Of a stretch of 64,000 bases of DNA, positions 38,455 to 47,667 are shown piece by piece (position 1 is the first letter of the stretch; every line of letters starts with the position of its first letter). The DNA is from Aquibium carbonis. GTDB lineage: Bacteria; Pseudomonadota; Alphaproteobacteria; Rhizobiales; Rhizobiaceae. The stretch spans positions 1-64,000 of the forward strand of contig NZ_RWKW01000020.1 of assembly GCF_003970795.1 (NCBI RefSeq), given 5' to 3'. The position numbers were made by a program, and so were the translations under genes. The notes under the pieces were generated by a model, which did not search any database, had not been told where the DNA came from, and worked only from the letters and a program-made list of their open reading frames with translations.

Positions 38455-40485
38455 TCAGCGACCGGCGAGGCTCTTGTACAGCCCCTCGCCTTTCGCGGCT
38501 CGCTTCTCCGCGAAGTCGACGAACCAGGACATGCTGCCGGGATTGCGCATCGCATCGGCGCTGAAGGCCTTGTCGGCCGGCCAGCCCATCAGCAGCTTGC
38601 GGATCGGCACCTCCATCTTCTTGCCCGACAGCGTGTAGGGGATCGCCGGCACAGCCAGCACCTCGTCGGGCACGTGGCGCGGGCTGCGCTCGGTGCGCAG
38701 CCGCGTGCGAATCTCCTGGAGCAGCGTGTCGTCGAGCACCGCGCCGTCCCGCAACTCGACGAAGAGCGGCATGTAGAAGCCGCCGCCGGGTTCCTCGATG
38801 CAGACGACGACGCTGTCGGCCAGCGCCTCCATATGATCGATCGTTCGGTAGATCTCGGCCGAGCCGATCCGCACGCCGAAGCGGTTGAGCGTCGAATCGG
38901 AACGTCCGTGGACGAAGCAGCCGCCGCGCGCGTTGATCTCCATGAAGTCGCCATGCCGCCAGACGCCGGGCCAGGTGTCGAAATAGGCTTCGCGGTAGCG
39001 CGCGAAATCCTCGTCGCCCCAGAAGAAGATCGGCATCGACGGCATCGGACTGGCGATCACCATCTCGCCGACCTCGCCGACCAGTTCACGTCCATCGTCG
39101 CCGAAGACGCGCACGTCGACGCCAAGGCAGCGCGTCTGGATCTCGCCGGCATGGACCGGCAGCAGCGGCGTGCCGCCGACGATGCCGCTGCAGAACTCGG
39201 TCCCGCCCGACTGCGAGGTGATCCAGAGATCCTCCTTCACCGCCTCGCGCAGCCAGGCGAAGGTCTCGGGCGTCGACGGCGAGCCGGCGAGGAAGACGTT
39301 CTCGAAGGAGGAGACGTCGCAGACGTCCTTCGGCACCACGCCCTGACGGCGCATCGTGTCGACATAGGTGGGGCTGGCGCCGAACGATGTCGCATCGACC
39401 TCGGCGGCGAGCCGCCACAGCAGGTCCGGCCCCGGATGCGACGGGGCGCCGTCGTAGAGCAGGACGCGGCCGCCCATCAGCGGTCCCCAGAGCAGCGAGT
39501 TCCACATCACCCAGCCCGTCGTCGAATAGAAGAACATGCAGGAGTGGGGCTTCAGGTTCAGATGAAAGGCGGCCGTCTTGTAGTGCTCGACGATGATGCC
39601 GGCATGGCCATGCACGATCGCCTTGGGAAGGCCGGTGGTACCCGACGAAAACAGCACCCAGAGCGGATGGTCGGGGGCGACGCGCTCGTAATGGAAGCCG
39701 TCGCGCGGCACGGGCTGGCCCGCCAGGGCATCCTCCCAGGCGACGATGGCCACGTCGCCGAGCCTGGGCCGCGCGCCGCTGCCGGCATAGTCGAGCCAGA
39801 CGACCGTCTGCAGGCCGGGCAACGCGGCGACGATCTGCTCGATCTCGGCGACGCGCGAGAAATCGCGACCGGCGAAGCGGTAGCCGTCGGCGGCAAACAG
39901 CAGCTTCGGCTCGATCTGCGCGAACCGGTCGACGACGGTCTTGACGCCGAATTCGGGCGCTGCCGACGACCAGACTGCGCCGATCGCCGTGACCGCCAGC
40001 ATGGCGACGATCGTCTCGGGCACGTTGGGCATGTAAGAGACGACCCGATCGCCGGGGCCGATGCCGCGCCCGCGCAGCCAGGTCGCCAGCATGCGCACCT
40101 GCGATCCCAGCTCGCCCCAGGACATGTCCGCCCGCGGACGAACCTCCGAGACGTGATGGAAGATCGTGCGGTCGGGATGGTCGGCTTCGCGGCGAAGGAT
40201 ATGCTCGGCGTAGTTGACGCGACTGCCGGAAAACCACCGCGCCCCCGGCATCGTCCGGCTCTCCAGAACGCTGTCGTAGCCGGCGTCGGAGATGATGTCG
40301 AAATAGTCCCAGACGGCAGCCCAGAAACCCTCGATGTCGTCGACCGACCAGGCGCGCAGCGCCTCGTGATCCGCCAGGTCGACATCGCGCTTCGCCTTCA
40401 GCCAGCGCATGAACGCCGCCGTGTTCGACGCGTTCTTGAAGTCGTCACTGCCTTCCCAGAGGAAGTCACCGTCGGCGATGGTCAT
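38455..40485 (-). CDS. Acetoacetyl-CoA synthetase (acetoacetate-CoA ligase)
   Basis: 676 aa acyl-AMP synthetase. Motifs: VLFSSGTTGLPKAIVHGHAG (P-loop of the ANL superfamily), TTGWVMWN, SQSGGTEFCSG and RSDSTLNRFGVRIGSAEIY, with a C-terminal domain ending SGKKMEVPIRKLL, the acetylatable Lys. The N-terminal module (DFLWEGSDDFKNASNTAAFM) and the length identify acetoacetyl-CoA rather than acetyl-CoA synthetase. Cytosolic activation of acetoacetate. A 21-bp palindrome stands 17 nt upstream. Confidence 0.93.
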   Translation of the reverse strand: MTIADGDFLWEGSDDFKNASNTAAFMRWLKAKRDVDLADHEALRAWSVDDIEGFWAAVWDYFDIISDAGYDSVLESRTMPGARWFSGSRVNYAEHILRREADHPDRTIFHHVSEVRPRADMSWGELGSQVRMLATWLRGRGIGPGDRVVSYMPNVPETIVAMLAVTAIGAVWSSAAPEFGVKTVVDRFAQIEPKLLFAADGYRFAGRDFSRVAEIEQIVAALPGLQTVVWLDYAGSGARPRLGDVAIVAWEDALAGQPVPRDGFHYERVAPDHPLWVLFSSGTTGLPKAIVHGHAGIIVEHYKTAAFHLNLKPHSCMFFYSTTGWVMWNSLLWGPLMGGRVLLYDGAPSHPGPDLLWRLAAEVDATSFGASPTYVDTMRRQGVVPKDVCDVSSFENVFLAGSPSTPETFAWLREAVKEDLWITSQSGGTEFCSGIVGGTPLLPVHAGEIQTRCLGVDVRVFGDDGRELVGEVGEMVIASPMPSMPIFFWGDEDFARYREAYFDTWPGVWRHGDFMEINARGGCFVHGRSDSTLNRFGVRIGSAEIYRTIDHMEALADSVVVCIEEPGGGFYMPLFVELRDGAVLDDTLLQEIRTRLRTERSPRHVPDEVLAVPAIPYTLSGKKMEVPIRKLLMGWPADKAFSADAMRNPGSMSWFVDFAEKRAAKGEGLYKSLAGR

Positions 40486-40501
40486 CGAGCCTCCCCGCTA
40501 C

Positions 40502-40522
40502 GCGATGTATACACGACATCGC
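40502..40522. promoter_or_regulatory. Palindromic operator before acetoacetyl-CoA synthetase
   Basis: GCGATGT (40502-40508) and ACATCGC (40516-40522) flank a 7-nt centre; the left arm continues into TGTATACA, a perfect 8-bp palindrome. The site lies 17 nt from the start codon and fits a GntR-family box (TGTATACA core). The regulator is not in the window. Confidence 0.5.
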
Positions 40523-40586
40523 TCTTAGCGGGCCGGACGGGCGCCGTCACCTGCGGACGCTTGTGCCAGGTCCGGGTTCGATTGCG

Positions 40587-42704
40587 TCAGGCGACGGATC
40601 GTTCGCTCGGCGCGGGCGAGCGCGGCGGCACGTAGCCGACCGGCGTCACCAGGAAGGCCTGGTCGTAGCCGACGGATTTCAGGCTGTCCTCGGTGGCCGA
40701 GACCGCTGCGTCCTCTTCCTCGATGACGCTGATGATCACCTCCGTCGCGCCGGAGACGAGGCGCTTGAGGCTCGCCGGCTCGGCCGGACCGCACTCGACG
40801 ATGACCAGGTCGTAGGCGGTCGTCAGCGAATTCATGATGATCGGCAGCCGGTCGACGCCACGCATGGCGCGGGCGGGATCGGCGGTTCCCACGGGGATGA
40901 CGTGGCAATCCGAATAGAGGTCGGCATGGATGATGTCGGTGAACTGCGCCTCCGAGCAGAGCAGGTTGGTGATGCCCTTGTGGCTCGTGTCGTCGAGCAT
41001 GGGCCGGGAGGCCGCGCCCGTCGACGTCAGGTCGAGAAGCAGCGTGCGAAGGCCGGCATCGGCCACCTCGCGCGCCACCATGATGGCGGTGGCTGCGCCC
41101 TCGTCGCCTTCCGGCGAGACGAAGATCGCCCTCGAGGCGCCCCGCGCGATGAGGCGTTCGGCGGCGGCTTCCACCGTGATCTGGCCCTTGGTAAACACCG
41201 GCGCCGGTTCGTCGCCCGGGTCGTTTGCGTATGCATCGAGGCTCGCTCCCACACCGGCGGGCGCAAAGGCCGGCATGCGCACGTCGCGGACCGGTTCCCG
41301 GGTCGCTGCCGGGCGCAGGGCGCGACCGCTGAACAGTTCCCGCAGCAGTGTCACGAGCGCCATGACCAGAAGCGAGGCGACGAAGGCGGCGGCGGTGATC
41401 GGGACGACCTTCGGGAAGTAGGGCTCGGCGGGCACGCTGGCACGGGAGAAGACGCGCGCATCCGCGGGAAGGTAGTTGCGATCCTTGCGCGAGGCCGCTT
41501 CCCGGTAGCGGATCAGATAGGATTCCAGCAGGTCGCGCTGGGCGGCGGCTTCCCGCTCGAGCGCCCGCAGCTCGACCTCCTGCTCCCCGACGCGCGCCGA
41601 TTCCGCCTTGAAGCGGTTGAGCTCGGCCACCAGTTCGACTTCGCGCAGGCGCGCGGCGTCGGCTTCCGTATCGAGCCCGGCCAGGACCTTTCCGGCCTCG
41701 TTGCGGATCTGGGCGTCCAGATCGGCGAGCTGCGAGCGCAGCGCCCGGATGCGGGGATGATTGTCGAGCAGCGTCGCCGACAGGTCGGCGATATCGGCCC
41801 TCAATTGCACCTGCGTCTCGCGAAGACGCTGGATCAGCGGCGACGCCAGCACGCCGGGCAGCGCATCGATCGACGTGCCGCCCGCGATCGCCCGGCGGAC
41901 GGCGGACGCCGTCGCCTCGGACGCGGCGCGGCTGGCCTTGACCCGGGAGAGTTCGCTCGACAGTTCCGACAATTGCTGGGTGGCGAGCGCGGCGTTGTTG
42001 TTCCCCACCATGAGGTCGGAGCTGGAACGGAAATCCGCCACCCTGCTTTCGGCTGCCCTCACCTTCGCGCTCAGGTCGGCGATTTCCGGCTCCAGCCAGT
42101 CGGTCGCGTCGGCGTTGGACTGTTCCTTGGCGCCGCGCTGGAGCGCGATGTAGGCGTCGGCGATGCTGTTGGGGACACGCGCGGCAAGCGCCGGATCTTC
42201 CGACGAGAACTGCACGACGATGACGCGGGACCGCTCGACCCGGTACACGGTCAGCTTTTCGCGGAAGGCCTTGATGACGCGGTCCTCGGGCGGCATCTCG
42301 ACGGGATCCGACTTCAGCCCGAGCAGGATCATCATGCGGCCGGCGAAGGAAACCTCTCCCGATGCCTTGAACTCGGGAAGCGCGGCCAGGTTGAGATCGC
42401 GGGCGACCTGCTTGAGCAGATCGGCCGAACCGATGACCTCCACCTGGCTGGTCACGCCCTGCTCGTCGAGGATGGTGGAATCGTCGTTGCGCGCGTCGGG
42501 ACGCGTGAAGATGGACTCGCGCGTCTCGATCAGGATGCGGGTCTCGGCCTGGTAGTGCTTCGTCGAAAGACTGGCGAAGGCGAAGGCCGCCGCTGTCACG
42601 CACAACGCCACGAGCGCGATCCGCTTCCAGTCGCGCGCGAGGCTCGACATCAACGCGGTGATATCGATGTCGAGATCCGCTCGGGAGGCGTCGACGACGG
42701 CCAT
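40587..42704 (-). CDS. Wzc/ExoP-like polysaccharide co-polymerase with degenerate kinase domain
   Basis: 705 aa. Wzz-type N-terminus with TM helix at about 26-46, a long periplasmic coiled coil (about 200-390), a second TM near 432-452 (VVPITAAAFVASLLVMALVTLL), and a C-terminal BY-kinase-like domain. The P-loop position, residues 530-540 (SPEGDEGAATA), lacks the GxGK[ST]T Lys; the A' motif is LLLDLTSTG, and the B motif has Glu in place of Asp. The Tyr-rich tail is missing, with only two Tyr. So chain-length control is expected, but not autophosphorylation. Divergent from the Wza-like gene. Confidence 0.88.
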   Translation of the reverse strand: MAVVDASRADLDIDITALMSSLARDWKRIALVALCVTAAAFAFASLSTKHYQAETRILIETRESIFTRPDARNDDSTILDEQGVTSQVEVIGSADLLKQVARDLNLAALPEFKASGEVSFAGRMMILLGLKSDPVEMPPEDRVIKAFREKLTVYRVERSRVIVVQFSSEDPALAARVPNSIADAYIALQRGAKEQSNADATDWLEPEIADLSAKVRAAESRVADFRSSSDLMVGNNNAALATQQLSELSSELSRVKASRAASEATASAVRRAIAGGTSIDALPGVLASPLIQRLRETQVQLRADIADLSATLLDNHPRIRALRSQLADLDAQIRNEAGKVLAGLDTEADAARLREVELVAELNRFKAESARVGEQEVELRALEREAAAQRDLLESYLIRYREAASRKDRNYLPADARVFSRASVPAEPYFPKVVPITAAAFVASLLVMALVTLLRELFSGRALRPAATREPVRDVRMPAFAPAGVGASLDAYANDPGDEPAPVFTKGQITVEAAAERLIARGASRAIFVSPEGDEGAATAIMVAREVADAGLRTLLLDLTSTGAASRPMLDDTSHKGITNLLCSEAQFTDIIHADLYSDCHVIPVGTADPARAMRGVDRLPIIMNSLTTAYDLVIVECGPAEPASLKRLVSGATEVIISVIEEEDAAVSATEDSLKSVGYDQAFLVTPVGYVPPRSPAPSERSVA

Positions 42705-42753
42705 AGGTGGTCACTCCACTCAACTCTGTGACCAAGAACGTAAACGACTATGG

Positions 42754-42767
42754 TAACCGCGCGGTTA
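42754..42767. promoter_or_regulatory. 14-bp palindrome between wzc-like and wza-like genes
   Basis: TAACCGCGCGGTTA is perfectly palindromic and lies in the 248-bp divergent promoter region, 50 nt from the wzc-like start and 186 nt from the wza-like start. Candidate operator for coordinate control of the exopolysaccharide genes. Confidence 0.45.
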
Positions 42768-42952
42768 AGACCGAAGTAAGTGAAAATTCACGCGGGTTCA
42801 CAAGACCTTAACAATGACCGTTTCGACCTTCCTGCGAGCGGGCGCAACCGATCGCCCGCGGCTTTTACCGGGCATTAACCCTAACGAGTGGATAACGGGA
42901 GCGTCTTCGATCGACCGGCCGCCCGGCGATCCGTCAAAGGTGCGTGTTTCCG

Positions 42953-43516
42953 ATGAAAAGCCCGTTCGCTGCCTCGACCATCGCGCTCGCCGTGCTTCTT
43001 CTCGCCGGTTGCGCCAGCTATCGTCCGGTCGCGCCCGCGTTTCATGCCGCGATCAGCAAGCCCTATGTCCTCGATGCCGGCGACCGGGTCCGGATCACCG
43101 TTTTCGAACAGGACGGACTGTCCAACGTCTACAGCGTGGACCAGGCCGGCTACATCGCCTTCCCCCTCGTCGGCGCGGTCGCCGCGCGCGGCCTCACCGC
43201 GCAGCAGGTCGAAGGCACGCTCGCGCAGAAATTGCGCGGCGGCTATCTGCGCGATCCCGACGTCTCGGTCGAGATCGACCGCTATCGGCCGATCTACGTC
43301 ATGGGCGAAGTCGGCGCCGCAGGGCAGTATTCCTACGTGCCCGGCATGACCGTCCACAAGGCCATCGCCGCCGCCGGCGGCTTTTCGCCGAGGGCGAACC
43401 AGGCCAACGCCGACATCACCCGTGACATCAACGGCAAGGTCATGACGGGCCGCGTGCTGACATCCGACCCGATCCTGCCCGGAGACACGGTCTATGTCCG
43501 CGAGCGCCTGTTTTGA
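42953..43516 (+). CDS. Wza/ExoF-like polysaccharide export lipoprotein
   Basis: 187 aa. Lipoprotein signal with lipobox LLLAGC (Cys about residue 21). The Poly_export domain reads YVLDAGDRVRITVFEQDGLSNVYSV split, then SLBB-type repeats (PIYVMGEVGAAGQYSYV). It is short for Wza, ending after the first SLBB region, as in the small alphaproteobacterial export proteins. Start ATG 42953 preferred over GTG 42944 because of the signal. Acts in the periplasm/outer membrane with the co-polymerase. Confidence 0.88.
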   Translation: MKSPFAASTIALAVLLLAGCASYRPVAPAFHAAISKPYVLDAGDRVRITVFEQDGLSNVYSVDQAGYIAFPLVGAVAARGLTAQQVEGTLAQKLRGGYLRDPDVSVEIDRYRPIYVMGEVGAAGQYSYVPGMTVHKAIAAAGGFSPRANQANADITRDINGKVMTGRVLTSDPILPGDTVYVRERLF

Positions 43517-43537
43517 CCAGGACAGGTCCGTACGCCC

Positions 43538-44671
43538 TTGAGCCAGAGCCTGCGTATCGTCCACTGCTTTCGATCGCCGGTCGGGGGGATCTTCCGTCAT
43601 GTGCGGGACCTGACCGACGCGCAGGTGGCGGCCGGACACAAGGTCGGGATCGTCTGCGATTCATCGACGGGAGGCGCCTACGAGGAGCGGCTCTTCCAGG
43701 CGCTGGAGCCGAAGCTCGAACTGGGTGTCTGGCGCACGCCCATGCAACGTCACGTCGGACCGGGCGACTTGGCCGCCGCCTGGAGGACCTATCGAATCAT
43801 CAAGGGATTGCAGCCGGACATCCTGCACGGACATAGCGCCAAGGGTGGCGTCTATTCGCGTGTGTTCGGCTCGCTTCTGCGGGTATCCAGGTTTCGCGTA
43901 GCCCGCCTCTATTCGCCCCATGGGGGCAGCCTGCACTACGACGCGTCGACCATGACGGGACGCGCCGTCTTTCTCCTCGAACGGGCGGTCGAGCGGTTCT
44001 CCGATCACATCCTGTTCGTCTCGCGCTACGAACGCGACACCTACGGCCGCAAGATCGGCGGGCCGAGCGTGCCGTCGAGCATCGTCTACAACGGCGTGAC
44101 GCCGGCGGAGTTTGTTCCGGTCGCGCCGACGGACGACGCCACCGACTTTCTCTACATCGGCATGATGCGCGACCTGAAGGGTCCTGATCTCTTCATCGAG
44201 GCGCTCGCGATGGCGGAGACGGATCTCGGCCGTCCGCTCACGGCGACCATGGTGGGCGCGGGCGACGATCGCGATCGCTACAAGGCGCTGGCGGCGCGGC
44301 TCGGACTGGCCGAGCGCGTGGCCTTTCACGACCCGATGCCGGCGCGCGAGGCCTTTGCGCTGGCCCGCACCGTCGTGGTGCCGTCGCGCGCCGAAGCCAT
44401 GCCGTACATCGTTCTGGAAGCGCTCGCCGCCGGCCGGCCGATGATCGCCAGTTCGGTCGGGGGCATCCCCGAGATCTTCGAAAGCGCGCCCGGCGCGCTG
44501 GTGGCACCGGACGCCCGGGCCATTGCCGACAAGATGGTGCTGGCCATGAACGACCCCCTCGCCTGGGCCGCCTCGATGCCCTCCGCCGAGGAGGTTCGCG
44601 CCCGCTTCTCGATCGCGACGATGGCGCGGGACATCGACACGGTCTACCGGAGCGTCATTGCGGGGCGCTGA
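43538..44671 (+). CDS. GT4 family glycosyltransferase
   Basis: 377 aa GT-B fold. N-terminal VHCFRSPVGGIFRHVRDL (GG-x2-H loop), central IGMMRDLKGPDLFIEAL and the C-terminal donor site VVPSRAEAMPYIVLEALAAGRP (EX7E-like). It starts at TTG 43538; no ATG fits the conserved N-terminus. It would add a sugar to the lipid-linked repeat unit at the cytosolic face. 21 nt after the export gene. Confidence 0.9.
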   Translation: MSQSLRIVHCFRSPVGGIFRHVRDLTDAQVAAGHKVGIVCDSSTGGAYEERLFQALEPKLELGVWRTPMQRHVGPGDLAAAWRTYRIIKGLQPDILHGHSAKGGVYSRVFGSLLRVSRFRVARLYSPHGGSLHYDASTMTGRAVFLLERAVERFSDHILFVSRYERDTYGRKIGGPSVPSSIVYNGVTPAEFVPVAPTDDATDFLYIGMMRDLKGPDLFIEALAMAETDLGRPLTATMVGAGDDRDRYKALAARLGLAERVAFHDPMPAREAFALARTVVVPSRAEAMPYIVLEALAAGRPMIASSVGGIPEIFESAPGALVAPDARAIADKMVLAMNDPLAWAASMPSAEEVRARFSIATMARDIDTVYRSVIAGR

Positions 44672-44769
44672 GCCCTTGGCGGGGCCGGATCGCTCCAATG
44701 CCACGACCGATCGCAAGGGAATGTTAGCGCATTCGTGATTAACGTCACGGCCTCAACAGGCTCGACGAA

Positions 44770-46305
44770 ATGAACCAGATCGACCCGTCATCGCGCTTCA
44801 CGCCGGACGCCGTTCGCCGTTTCGACGACAGCGGAGCGGAGCGCGGCGGATCAGCCGAACTCGGCGCCTTCGCCAAGCGCGTCGCCGCGCAGTACCGCAT
44901 GGACACCATGTCCCCGGTCATGGTCAGCGGCAAGGTTCGGATTCTGGAATTCCTTCTGCTGTCGCTCTCGGGTGTCCTGGCGCTCGGTCTCCACTTCGAC
45001 CGGATCGGCCTCGACTGGAGCTATGTCTGGACGAGCCTCGGCGGCGCCCTGCTCGCGGTCATCCTTCTCGAGTTCACCGACGCCTACCAGATGGCGACGC
45101 TGCGCAACACGCTGTCGCATGCCCGCAAGATCGCGGTGGTGTGGTCGGGCGTCTTCGCGCTGATGGCGCTTGGCGCCTTCTTCATGAAGACGTCGCACGA
45201 CTTTTCCCGGCTCTGGTTCGCCACCTGGTACGCGATGGGCATCGTGAGCCTGTTTGGCCTGCGTCTGGTGATGTCGCGGCTCATCCGCCGCTGGGCACGC
45301 AACGGCGTCATGGAGCGGCGCGCGGTGATCGTCGGCGGCGGCAAGGGCGCCGAGTCGCTGATCCGCTCGCTGGAGCAGCAGCCTGACAACGACATCCGCA
45401 TCTGCGGCATCTTCGACGATCGCGGCGACACCCGCTCGCCACCGATCGTCGCAGGCTACCCCAAGCTCGGCAACGTGTCGGAACTGATCGAGTTCGCCCG
45501 CGTCGCGCGCATCGACATGCTGATCGTCTCGCTGCCGCTGACCGCCGAAACGCGGGTGCTGTCGCTCCTGAAGAAGCTCTGGGTCCTGCCCGTCGACATC
45601 CGCCTGTCGGCGCATTCGAGCGAGTTGCGCTTCCGGCCCCGCGCCTACTCCTTCGTCGGCTCGGTTCCGCTGCTCGACATTTTCGACAAGCCGATCAACG
45701 ACTGGGATTCGGTGGCCAAGCGCGCCTTCGACATCGTGTTCTCGCTGTTCGGCATCATCGTCTTCTCGCCGATCATGGTCGCCACGGCCATCGGCATCAA
45801 GCTCGATTCGAAGGGCCCGGTGCTGTTCAAGCAGAAGCGGCACGGCTTCAACAACGAGGTCATCGAGGTGTTCAAGTTCCGCTCGATGTATGTCGACCAG
45901 GCTGACCCGACGGCCAGGCAGGCGGTCACCAAGGGCGATCCGCGGGTCACCCGCGTCGGCCGCTTCATCCGCAAGACCTCGATCGACGAACTGCCGCAGT
46001 TCTTCAATGCGCTGCTCGGCAGCCTGTCGCTGGTCGGGCCAAGGCCGCACGCCATCGCCGCGCAGTCGCACAACCTCCTCTACACCGAGGTGGTGGACGG
46101 CTACTTCGCCCGGCACAAGGTCAAGCCCGGCGTCACCGGCTGGGCCCAGATCAACGGCTGGCGCGGCGAGATGGACACCGACGAGAAGATCAGGAAGCGC
46201 ACCGAGTTCGACCTGCACTACATCGAGAACTGGTCCCTGTGGTTCGACCTCAAGATCCTGTTCCTGACGCCGATCCGGCTGCTCGACACGGAAAACGCCT
46301 ATTGA
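44770..46305 (+). CDS. Undecaprenyl-phosphate glucose phosphotransferase (WcaJ/ExoY-like)
   Basis: 511 aa. Four N-terminal TM helices, a central NAD-like VIVGGGKGAESLIRSL domain, then a fifth hydrophobic re-entrant segment (AFDIVFSLFGIIVFSPIMVAT) and the catalytic bacterial sugar transferase part: FKQKRHGFNNE, FKFRSM, RVGRFIRKTSIDELPQFFN, SLVGPRPHA. Initiates the repeat unit by loading a hexose-1-phosphate on undecaprenyl phosphate. The stop overlaps the next gene (TTGA). Confidence 0.94.
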   Translation: MNQIDPSSRFTPDAVRRFDDSGAERGGSAELGAFAKRVAAQYRMDTMSPVMVSGKVRILEFLLLSLSGVLALGLHFDRIGLDWSYVWTSLGGALLAVILLEFTDAYQMATLRNTLSHARKIAVVWSGVFALMALGAFFMKTSHDFSRLWFATWYAMGIVSLFGLRLVMSRLIRRWARNGVMERRAVIVGGGKGAESLIRSLEQQPDNDIRICGIFDDRGDTRSPPIVAGYPKLGNVSELIEFARVARIDMLIVSLPLTAETRVLSLLKKLWVLPVDIRLSAHSSELRFRPRAYSFVGSVPLLDIFDKPINDWDSVAKRAFDIVFSLFGIIVFSPIMVATAIGIKLDSKGPVLFKQKRHGFNNEVIEVFKFRSMYVDQADPTARQAVTKGDPRVTRVGRFIRKTSIDELPQFFNALLGSLSLVGPRPHAIAAQSHNLLYTEVVDGYFARHKVKPGVTGWAQINGWRGEMDTDEKIRKRTEFDLHYIENWSLWFDLKILFLTPIRLLDTENAY

Positions 46306-47594
46306 CCGCGAGCCTCGCCCTCCCGAGGGACACGCCCTCCCGCGCGGACGTCAATGCCAGGCTCGTCGCGCTCCTGTCGACCGGAGCGGTGACGCTGGGC
46401 GTGTTCCTGTCCGGCTTCGTCATTCGCGAACCGGCGCCCTACGAACTCTACATGGTCGCGCTGATCGCGGTGTGGGCGCTGTTCGGGCTGCGCATCTCGC
46501 GCGCCATCGTGCCGCTCGCCGTGCTTCTGGTGGTCTTCAACATCGGCGGCATGATCGCGGCGACGCAGATGCCGATCCTCGGCGATGCGCCGCTCTACAT
46601 CGCCGTGTCGCTGTTCCTCGCCTTCACCGCGATCTTCTACGCCGCCGTGCTGGACGGACGGCCGGAGCTTTTCCGCCTCATCTTCCACGCCTGGGTCGCG
46701 GCGGCGATCTTCACCTCCACGCTCGGCATCCTCGGCTATTTTCACGTCTTTCCCGGCGCCGAGATGTTCACCAAGTTCGAACGCGCCGCCGGCGCCTTCC
46801 AGGATCCGAACGTCTTCGGCCCCTTCATCACGCTTCCCGGCATCTACCTGCTCCACAGGATGCTGACCGGACCCGTATCGCGGATGCCGCTTCTGGCGCT
46901 GCCGCTCGGCATCATCGCGTTCGGCGTGTTCCTGTCGTTCTCGCGCGGCGCGTGGGGCCTGTTCGCCTTCTCGGCGCTGGTTCTGGCGCTGCTGCTCTTC
47001 ATCCACAGCCGCAGCGGACTGTTCCGGCTGCGCATTCTCCTGATGGGCGGCGTCGCCTTCGGGCTGCTGGCGGTCGGGCTGCTGATCGCGCTGCAGATCC
47101 CAGCCATTGCCGACCTGTTTTCCACGCGCGCGCAACTCGTGCAGGAGTATGACGGCGCCCGCCTCGGCCGCTTCGCCCGCCACGGCATCGGCTTCCTGCT
47201 GGCCATGGAGAAGCCACTCGGAATCGGACCGCTGGTCTTCGGCAAGCTCTACGGCGAGGACACGCACAACATCTGGCTGAAGGCGCTGATGGATTATGGC
47301 TGGCTGGGCTTTGCCTGCTGGCTCACCATGATCGTGTGGACGCTGGCGGCCGGCTTGCGCATCCTGTTTCGCGACCGCCCCTGGCAGCCCTATCTCCTGT
47401 GCGCCTGGGTGGTCTTCCTCGGCCACGTGTTGCTGGGCACCGTCATCGACACCGACCACTGGCGCCACTTCTATCTCCTGCTCGGCCTCGTCTGGGGCGG
47501 GATCGCGCTCGAACAGCGGCATCAATGGCAGATGATCCGCGACGTGGGTTGGAGCGCGAGACCGGCCGCCGCGACGCTACAGGCGGGTTCGTAG
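46302..47594 (+). CDS. O-antigen ligase/polymerase-family membrane protein
   Basis: 430 aa, about 11 transmembrane segments. It starts at TTG in a TTGA overlap with the preceding stop. The long periplasmic loop around residues 285-345 ends with GPLVFGKLYGEDTHNIWLKALMDYG split, the Wzy_C/WaaL-type H(N)-x-W-L-x4 pattern. Likely polymerises or ligates the exopolysaccharide repeat. No flippase (Wzx) gene is visible nearby. Confidence 0.88.
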   Translation: MTASLALPRDTPSRADVNARLVALLSTGAVTLGVFLSGFVIREPAPYELYMVALIAVWALFGLRISRAIVPLAVLLVVFNIGGMIAATQMPILGDAPLYIAVSLFLAFTAIFYAAVLDGRPELFRLIFHAWVAAAIFTSTLGILGYFHVFPGAEMFTKFERAAGAFQDPNVFGPFITLPGIYLLHRMLTGPVSRMPLLALPLGIIAFGVFLSFSRGAWGLFAFSALVLALLLFIHSRSGLFRLRILLMGGVAFGLLAVGLLIALQIPAIADLFSTRAQLVQEYDGARLGRFARHGIGFLLAMEKPLGIGPLVFGKLYGEDTHNIWLKALMDYGWLGFACWLTMIVWTLAAGLRILFRDRPWQPYLLCAWVVFLGHVLLGTVIDTDHWRHFYLLLGLVWGGIALEQRHQWQMIRDVGWSARPAAATLQAGS

Positions 47595-47667
47595 GCAAAC
47601 TCTCGACCTTGGCGCTTGCATCCGACCCCTCGCGCGGGGCAATCCTGTTCGCAACAGGAGAAGACGC

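Noticed and set aside
40525-42735. 736-residue frame overlapping the Wzc-like gene in another frame on the same strand
   Set aside because: Shadow of the real gene; composition is Arg/Ala-rich and lacks TM or domain motifs.
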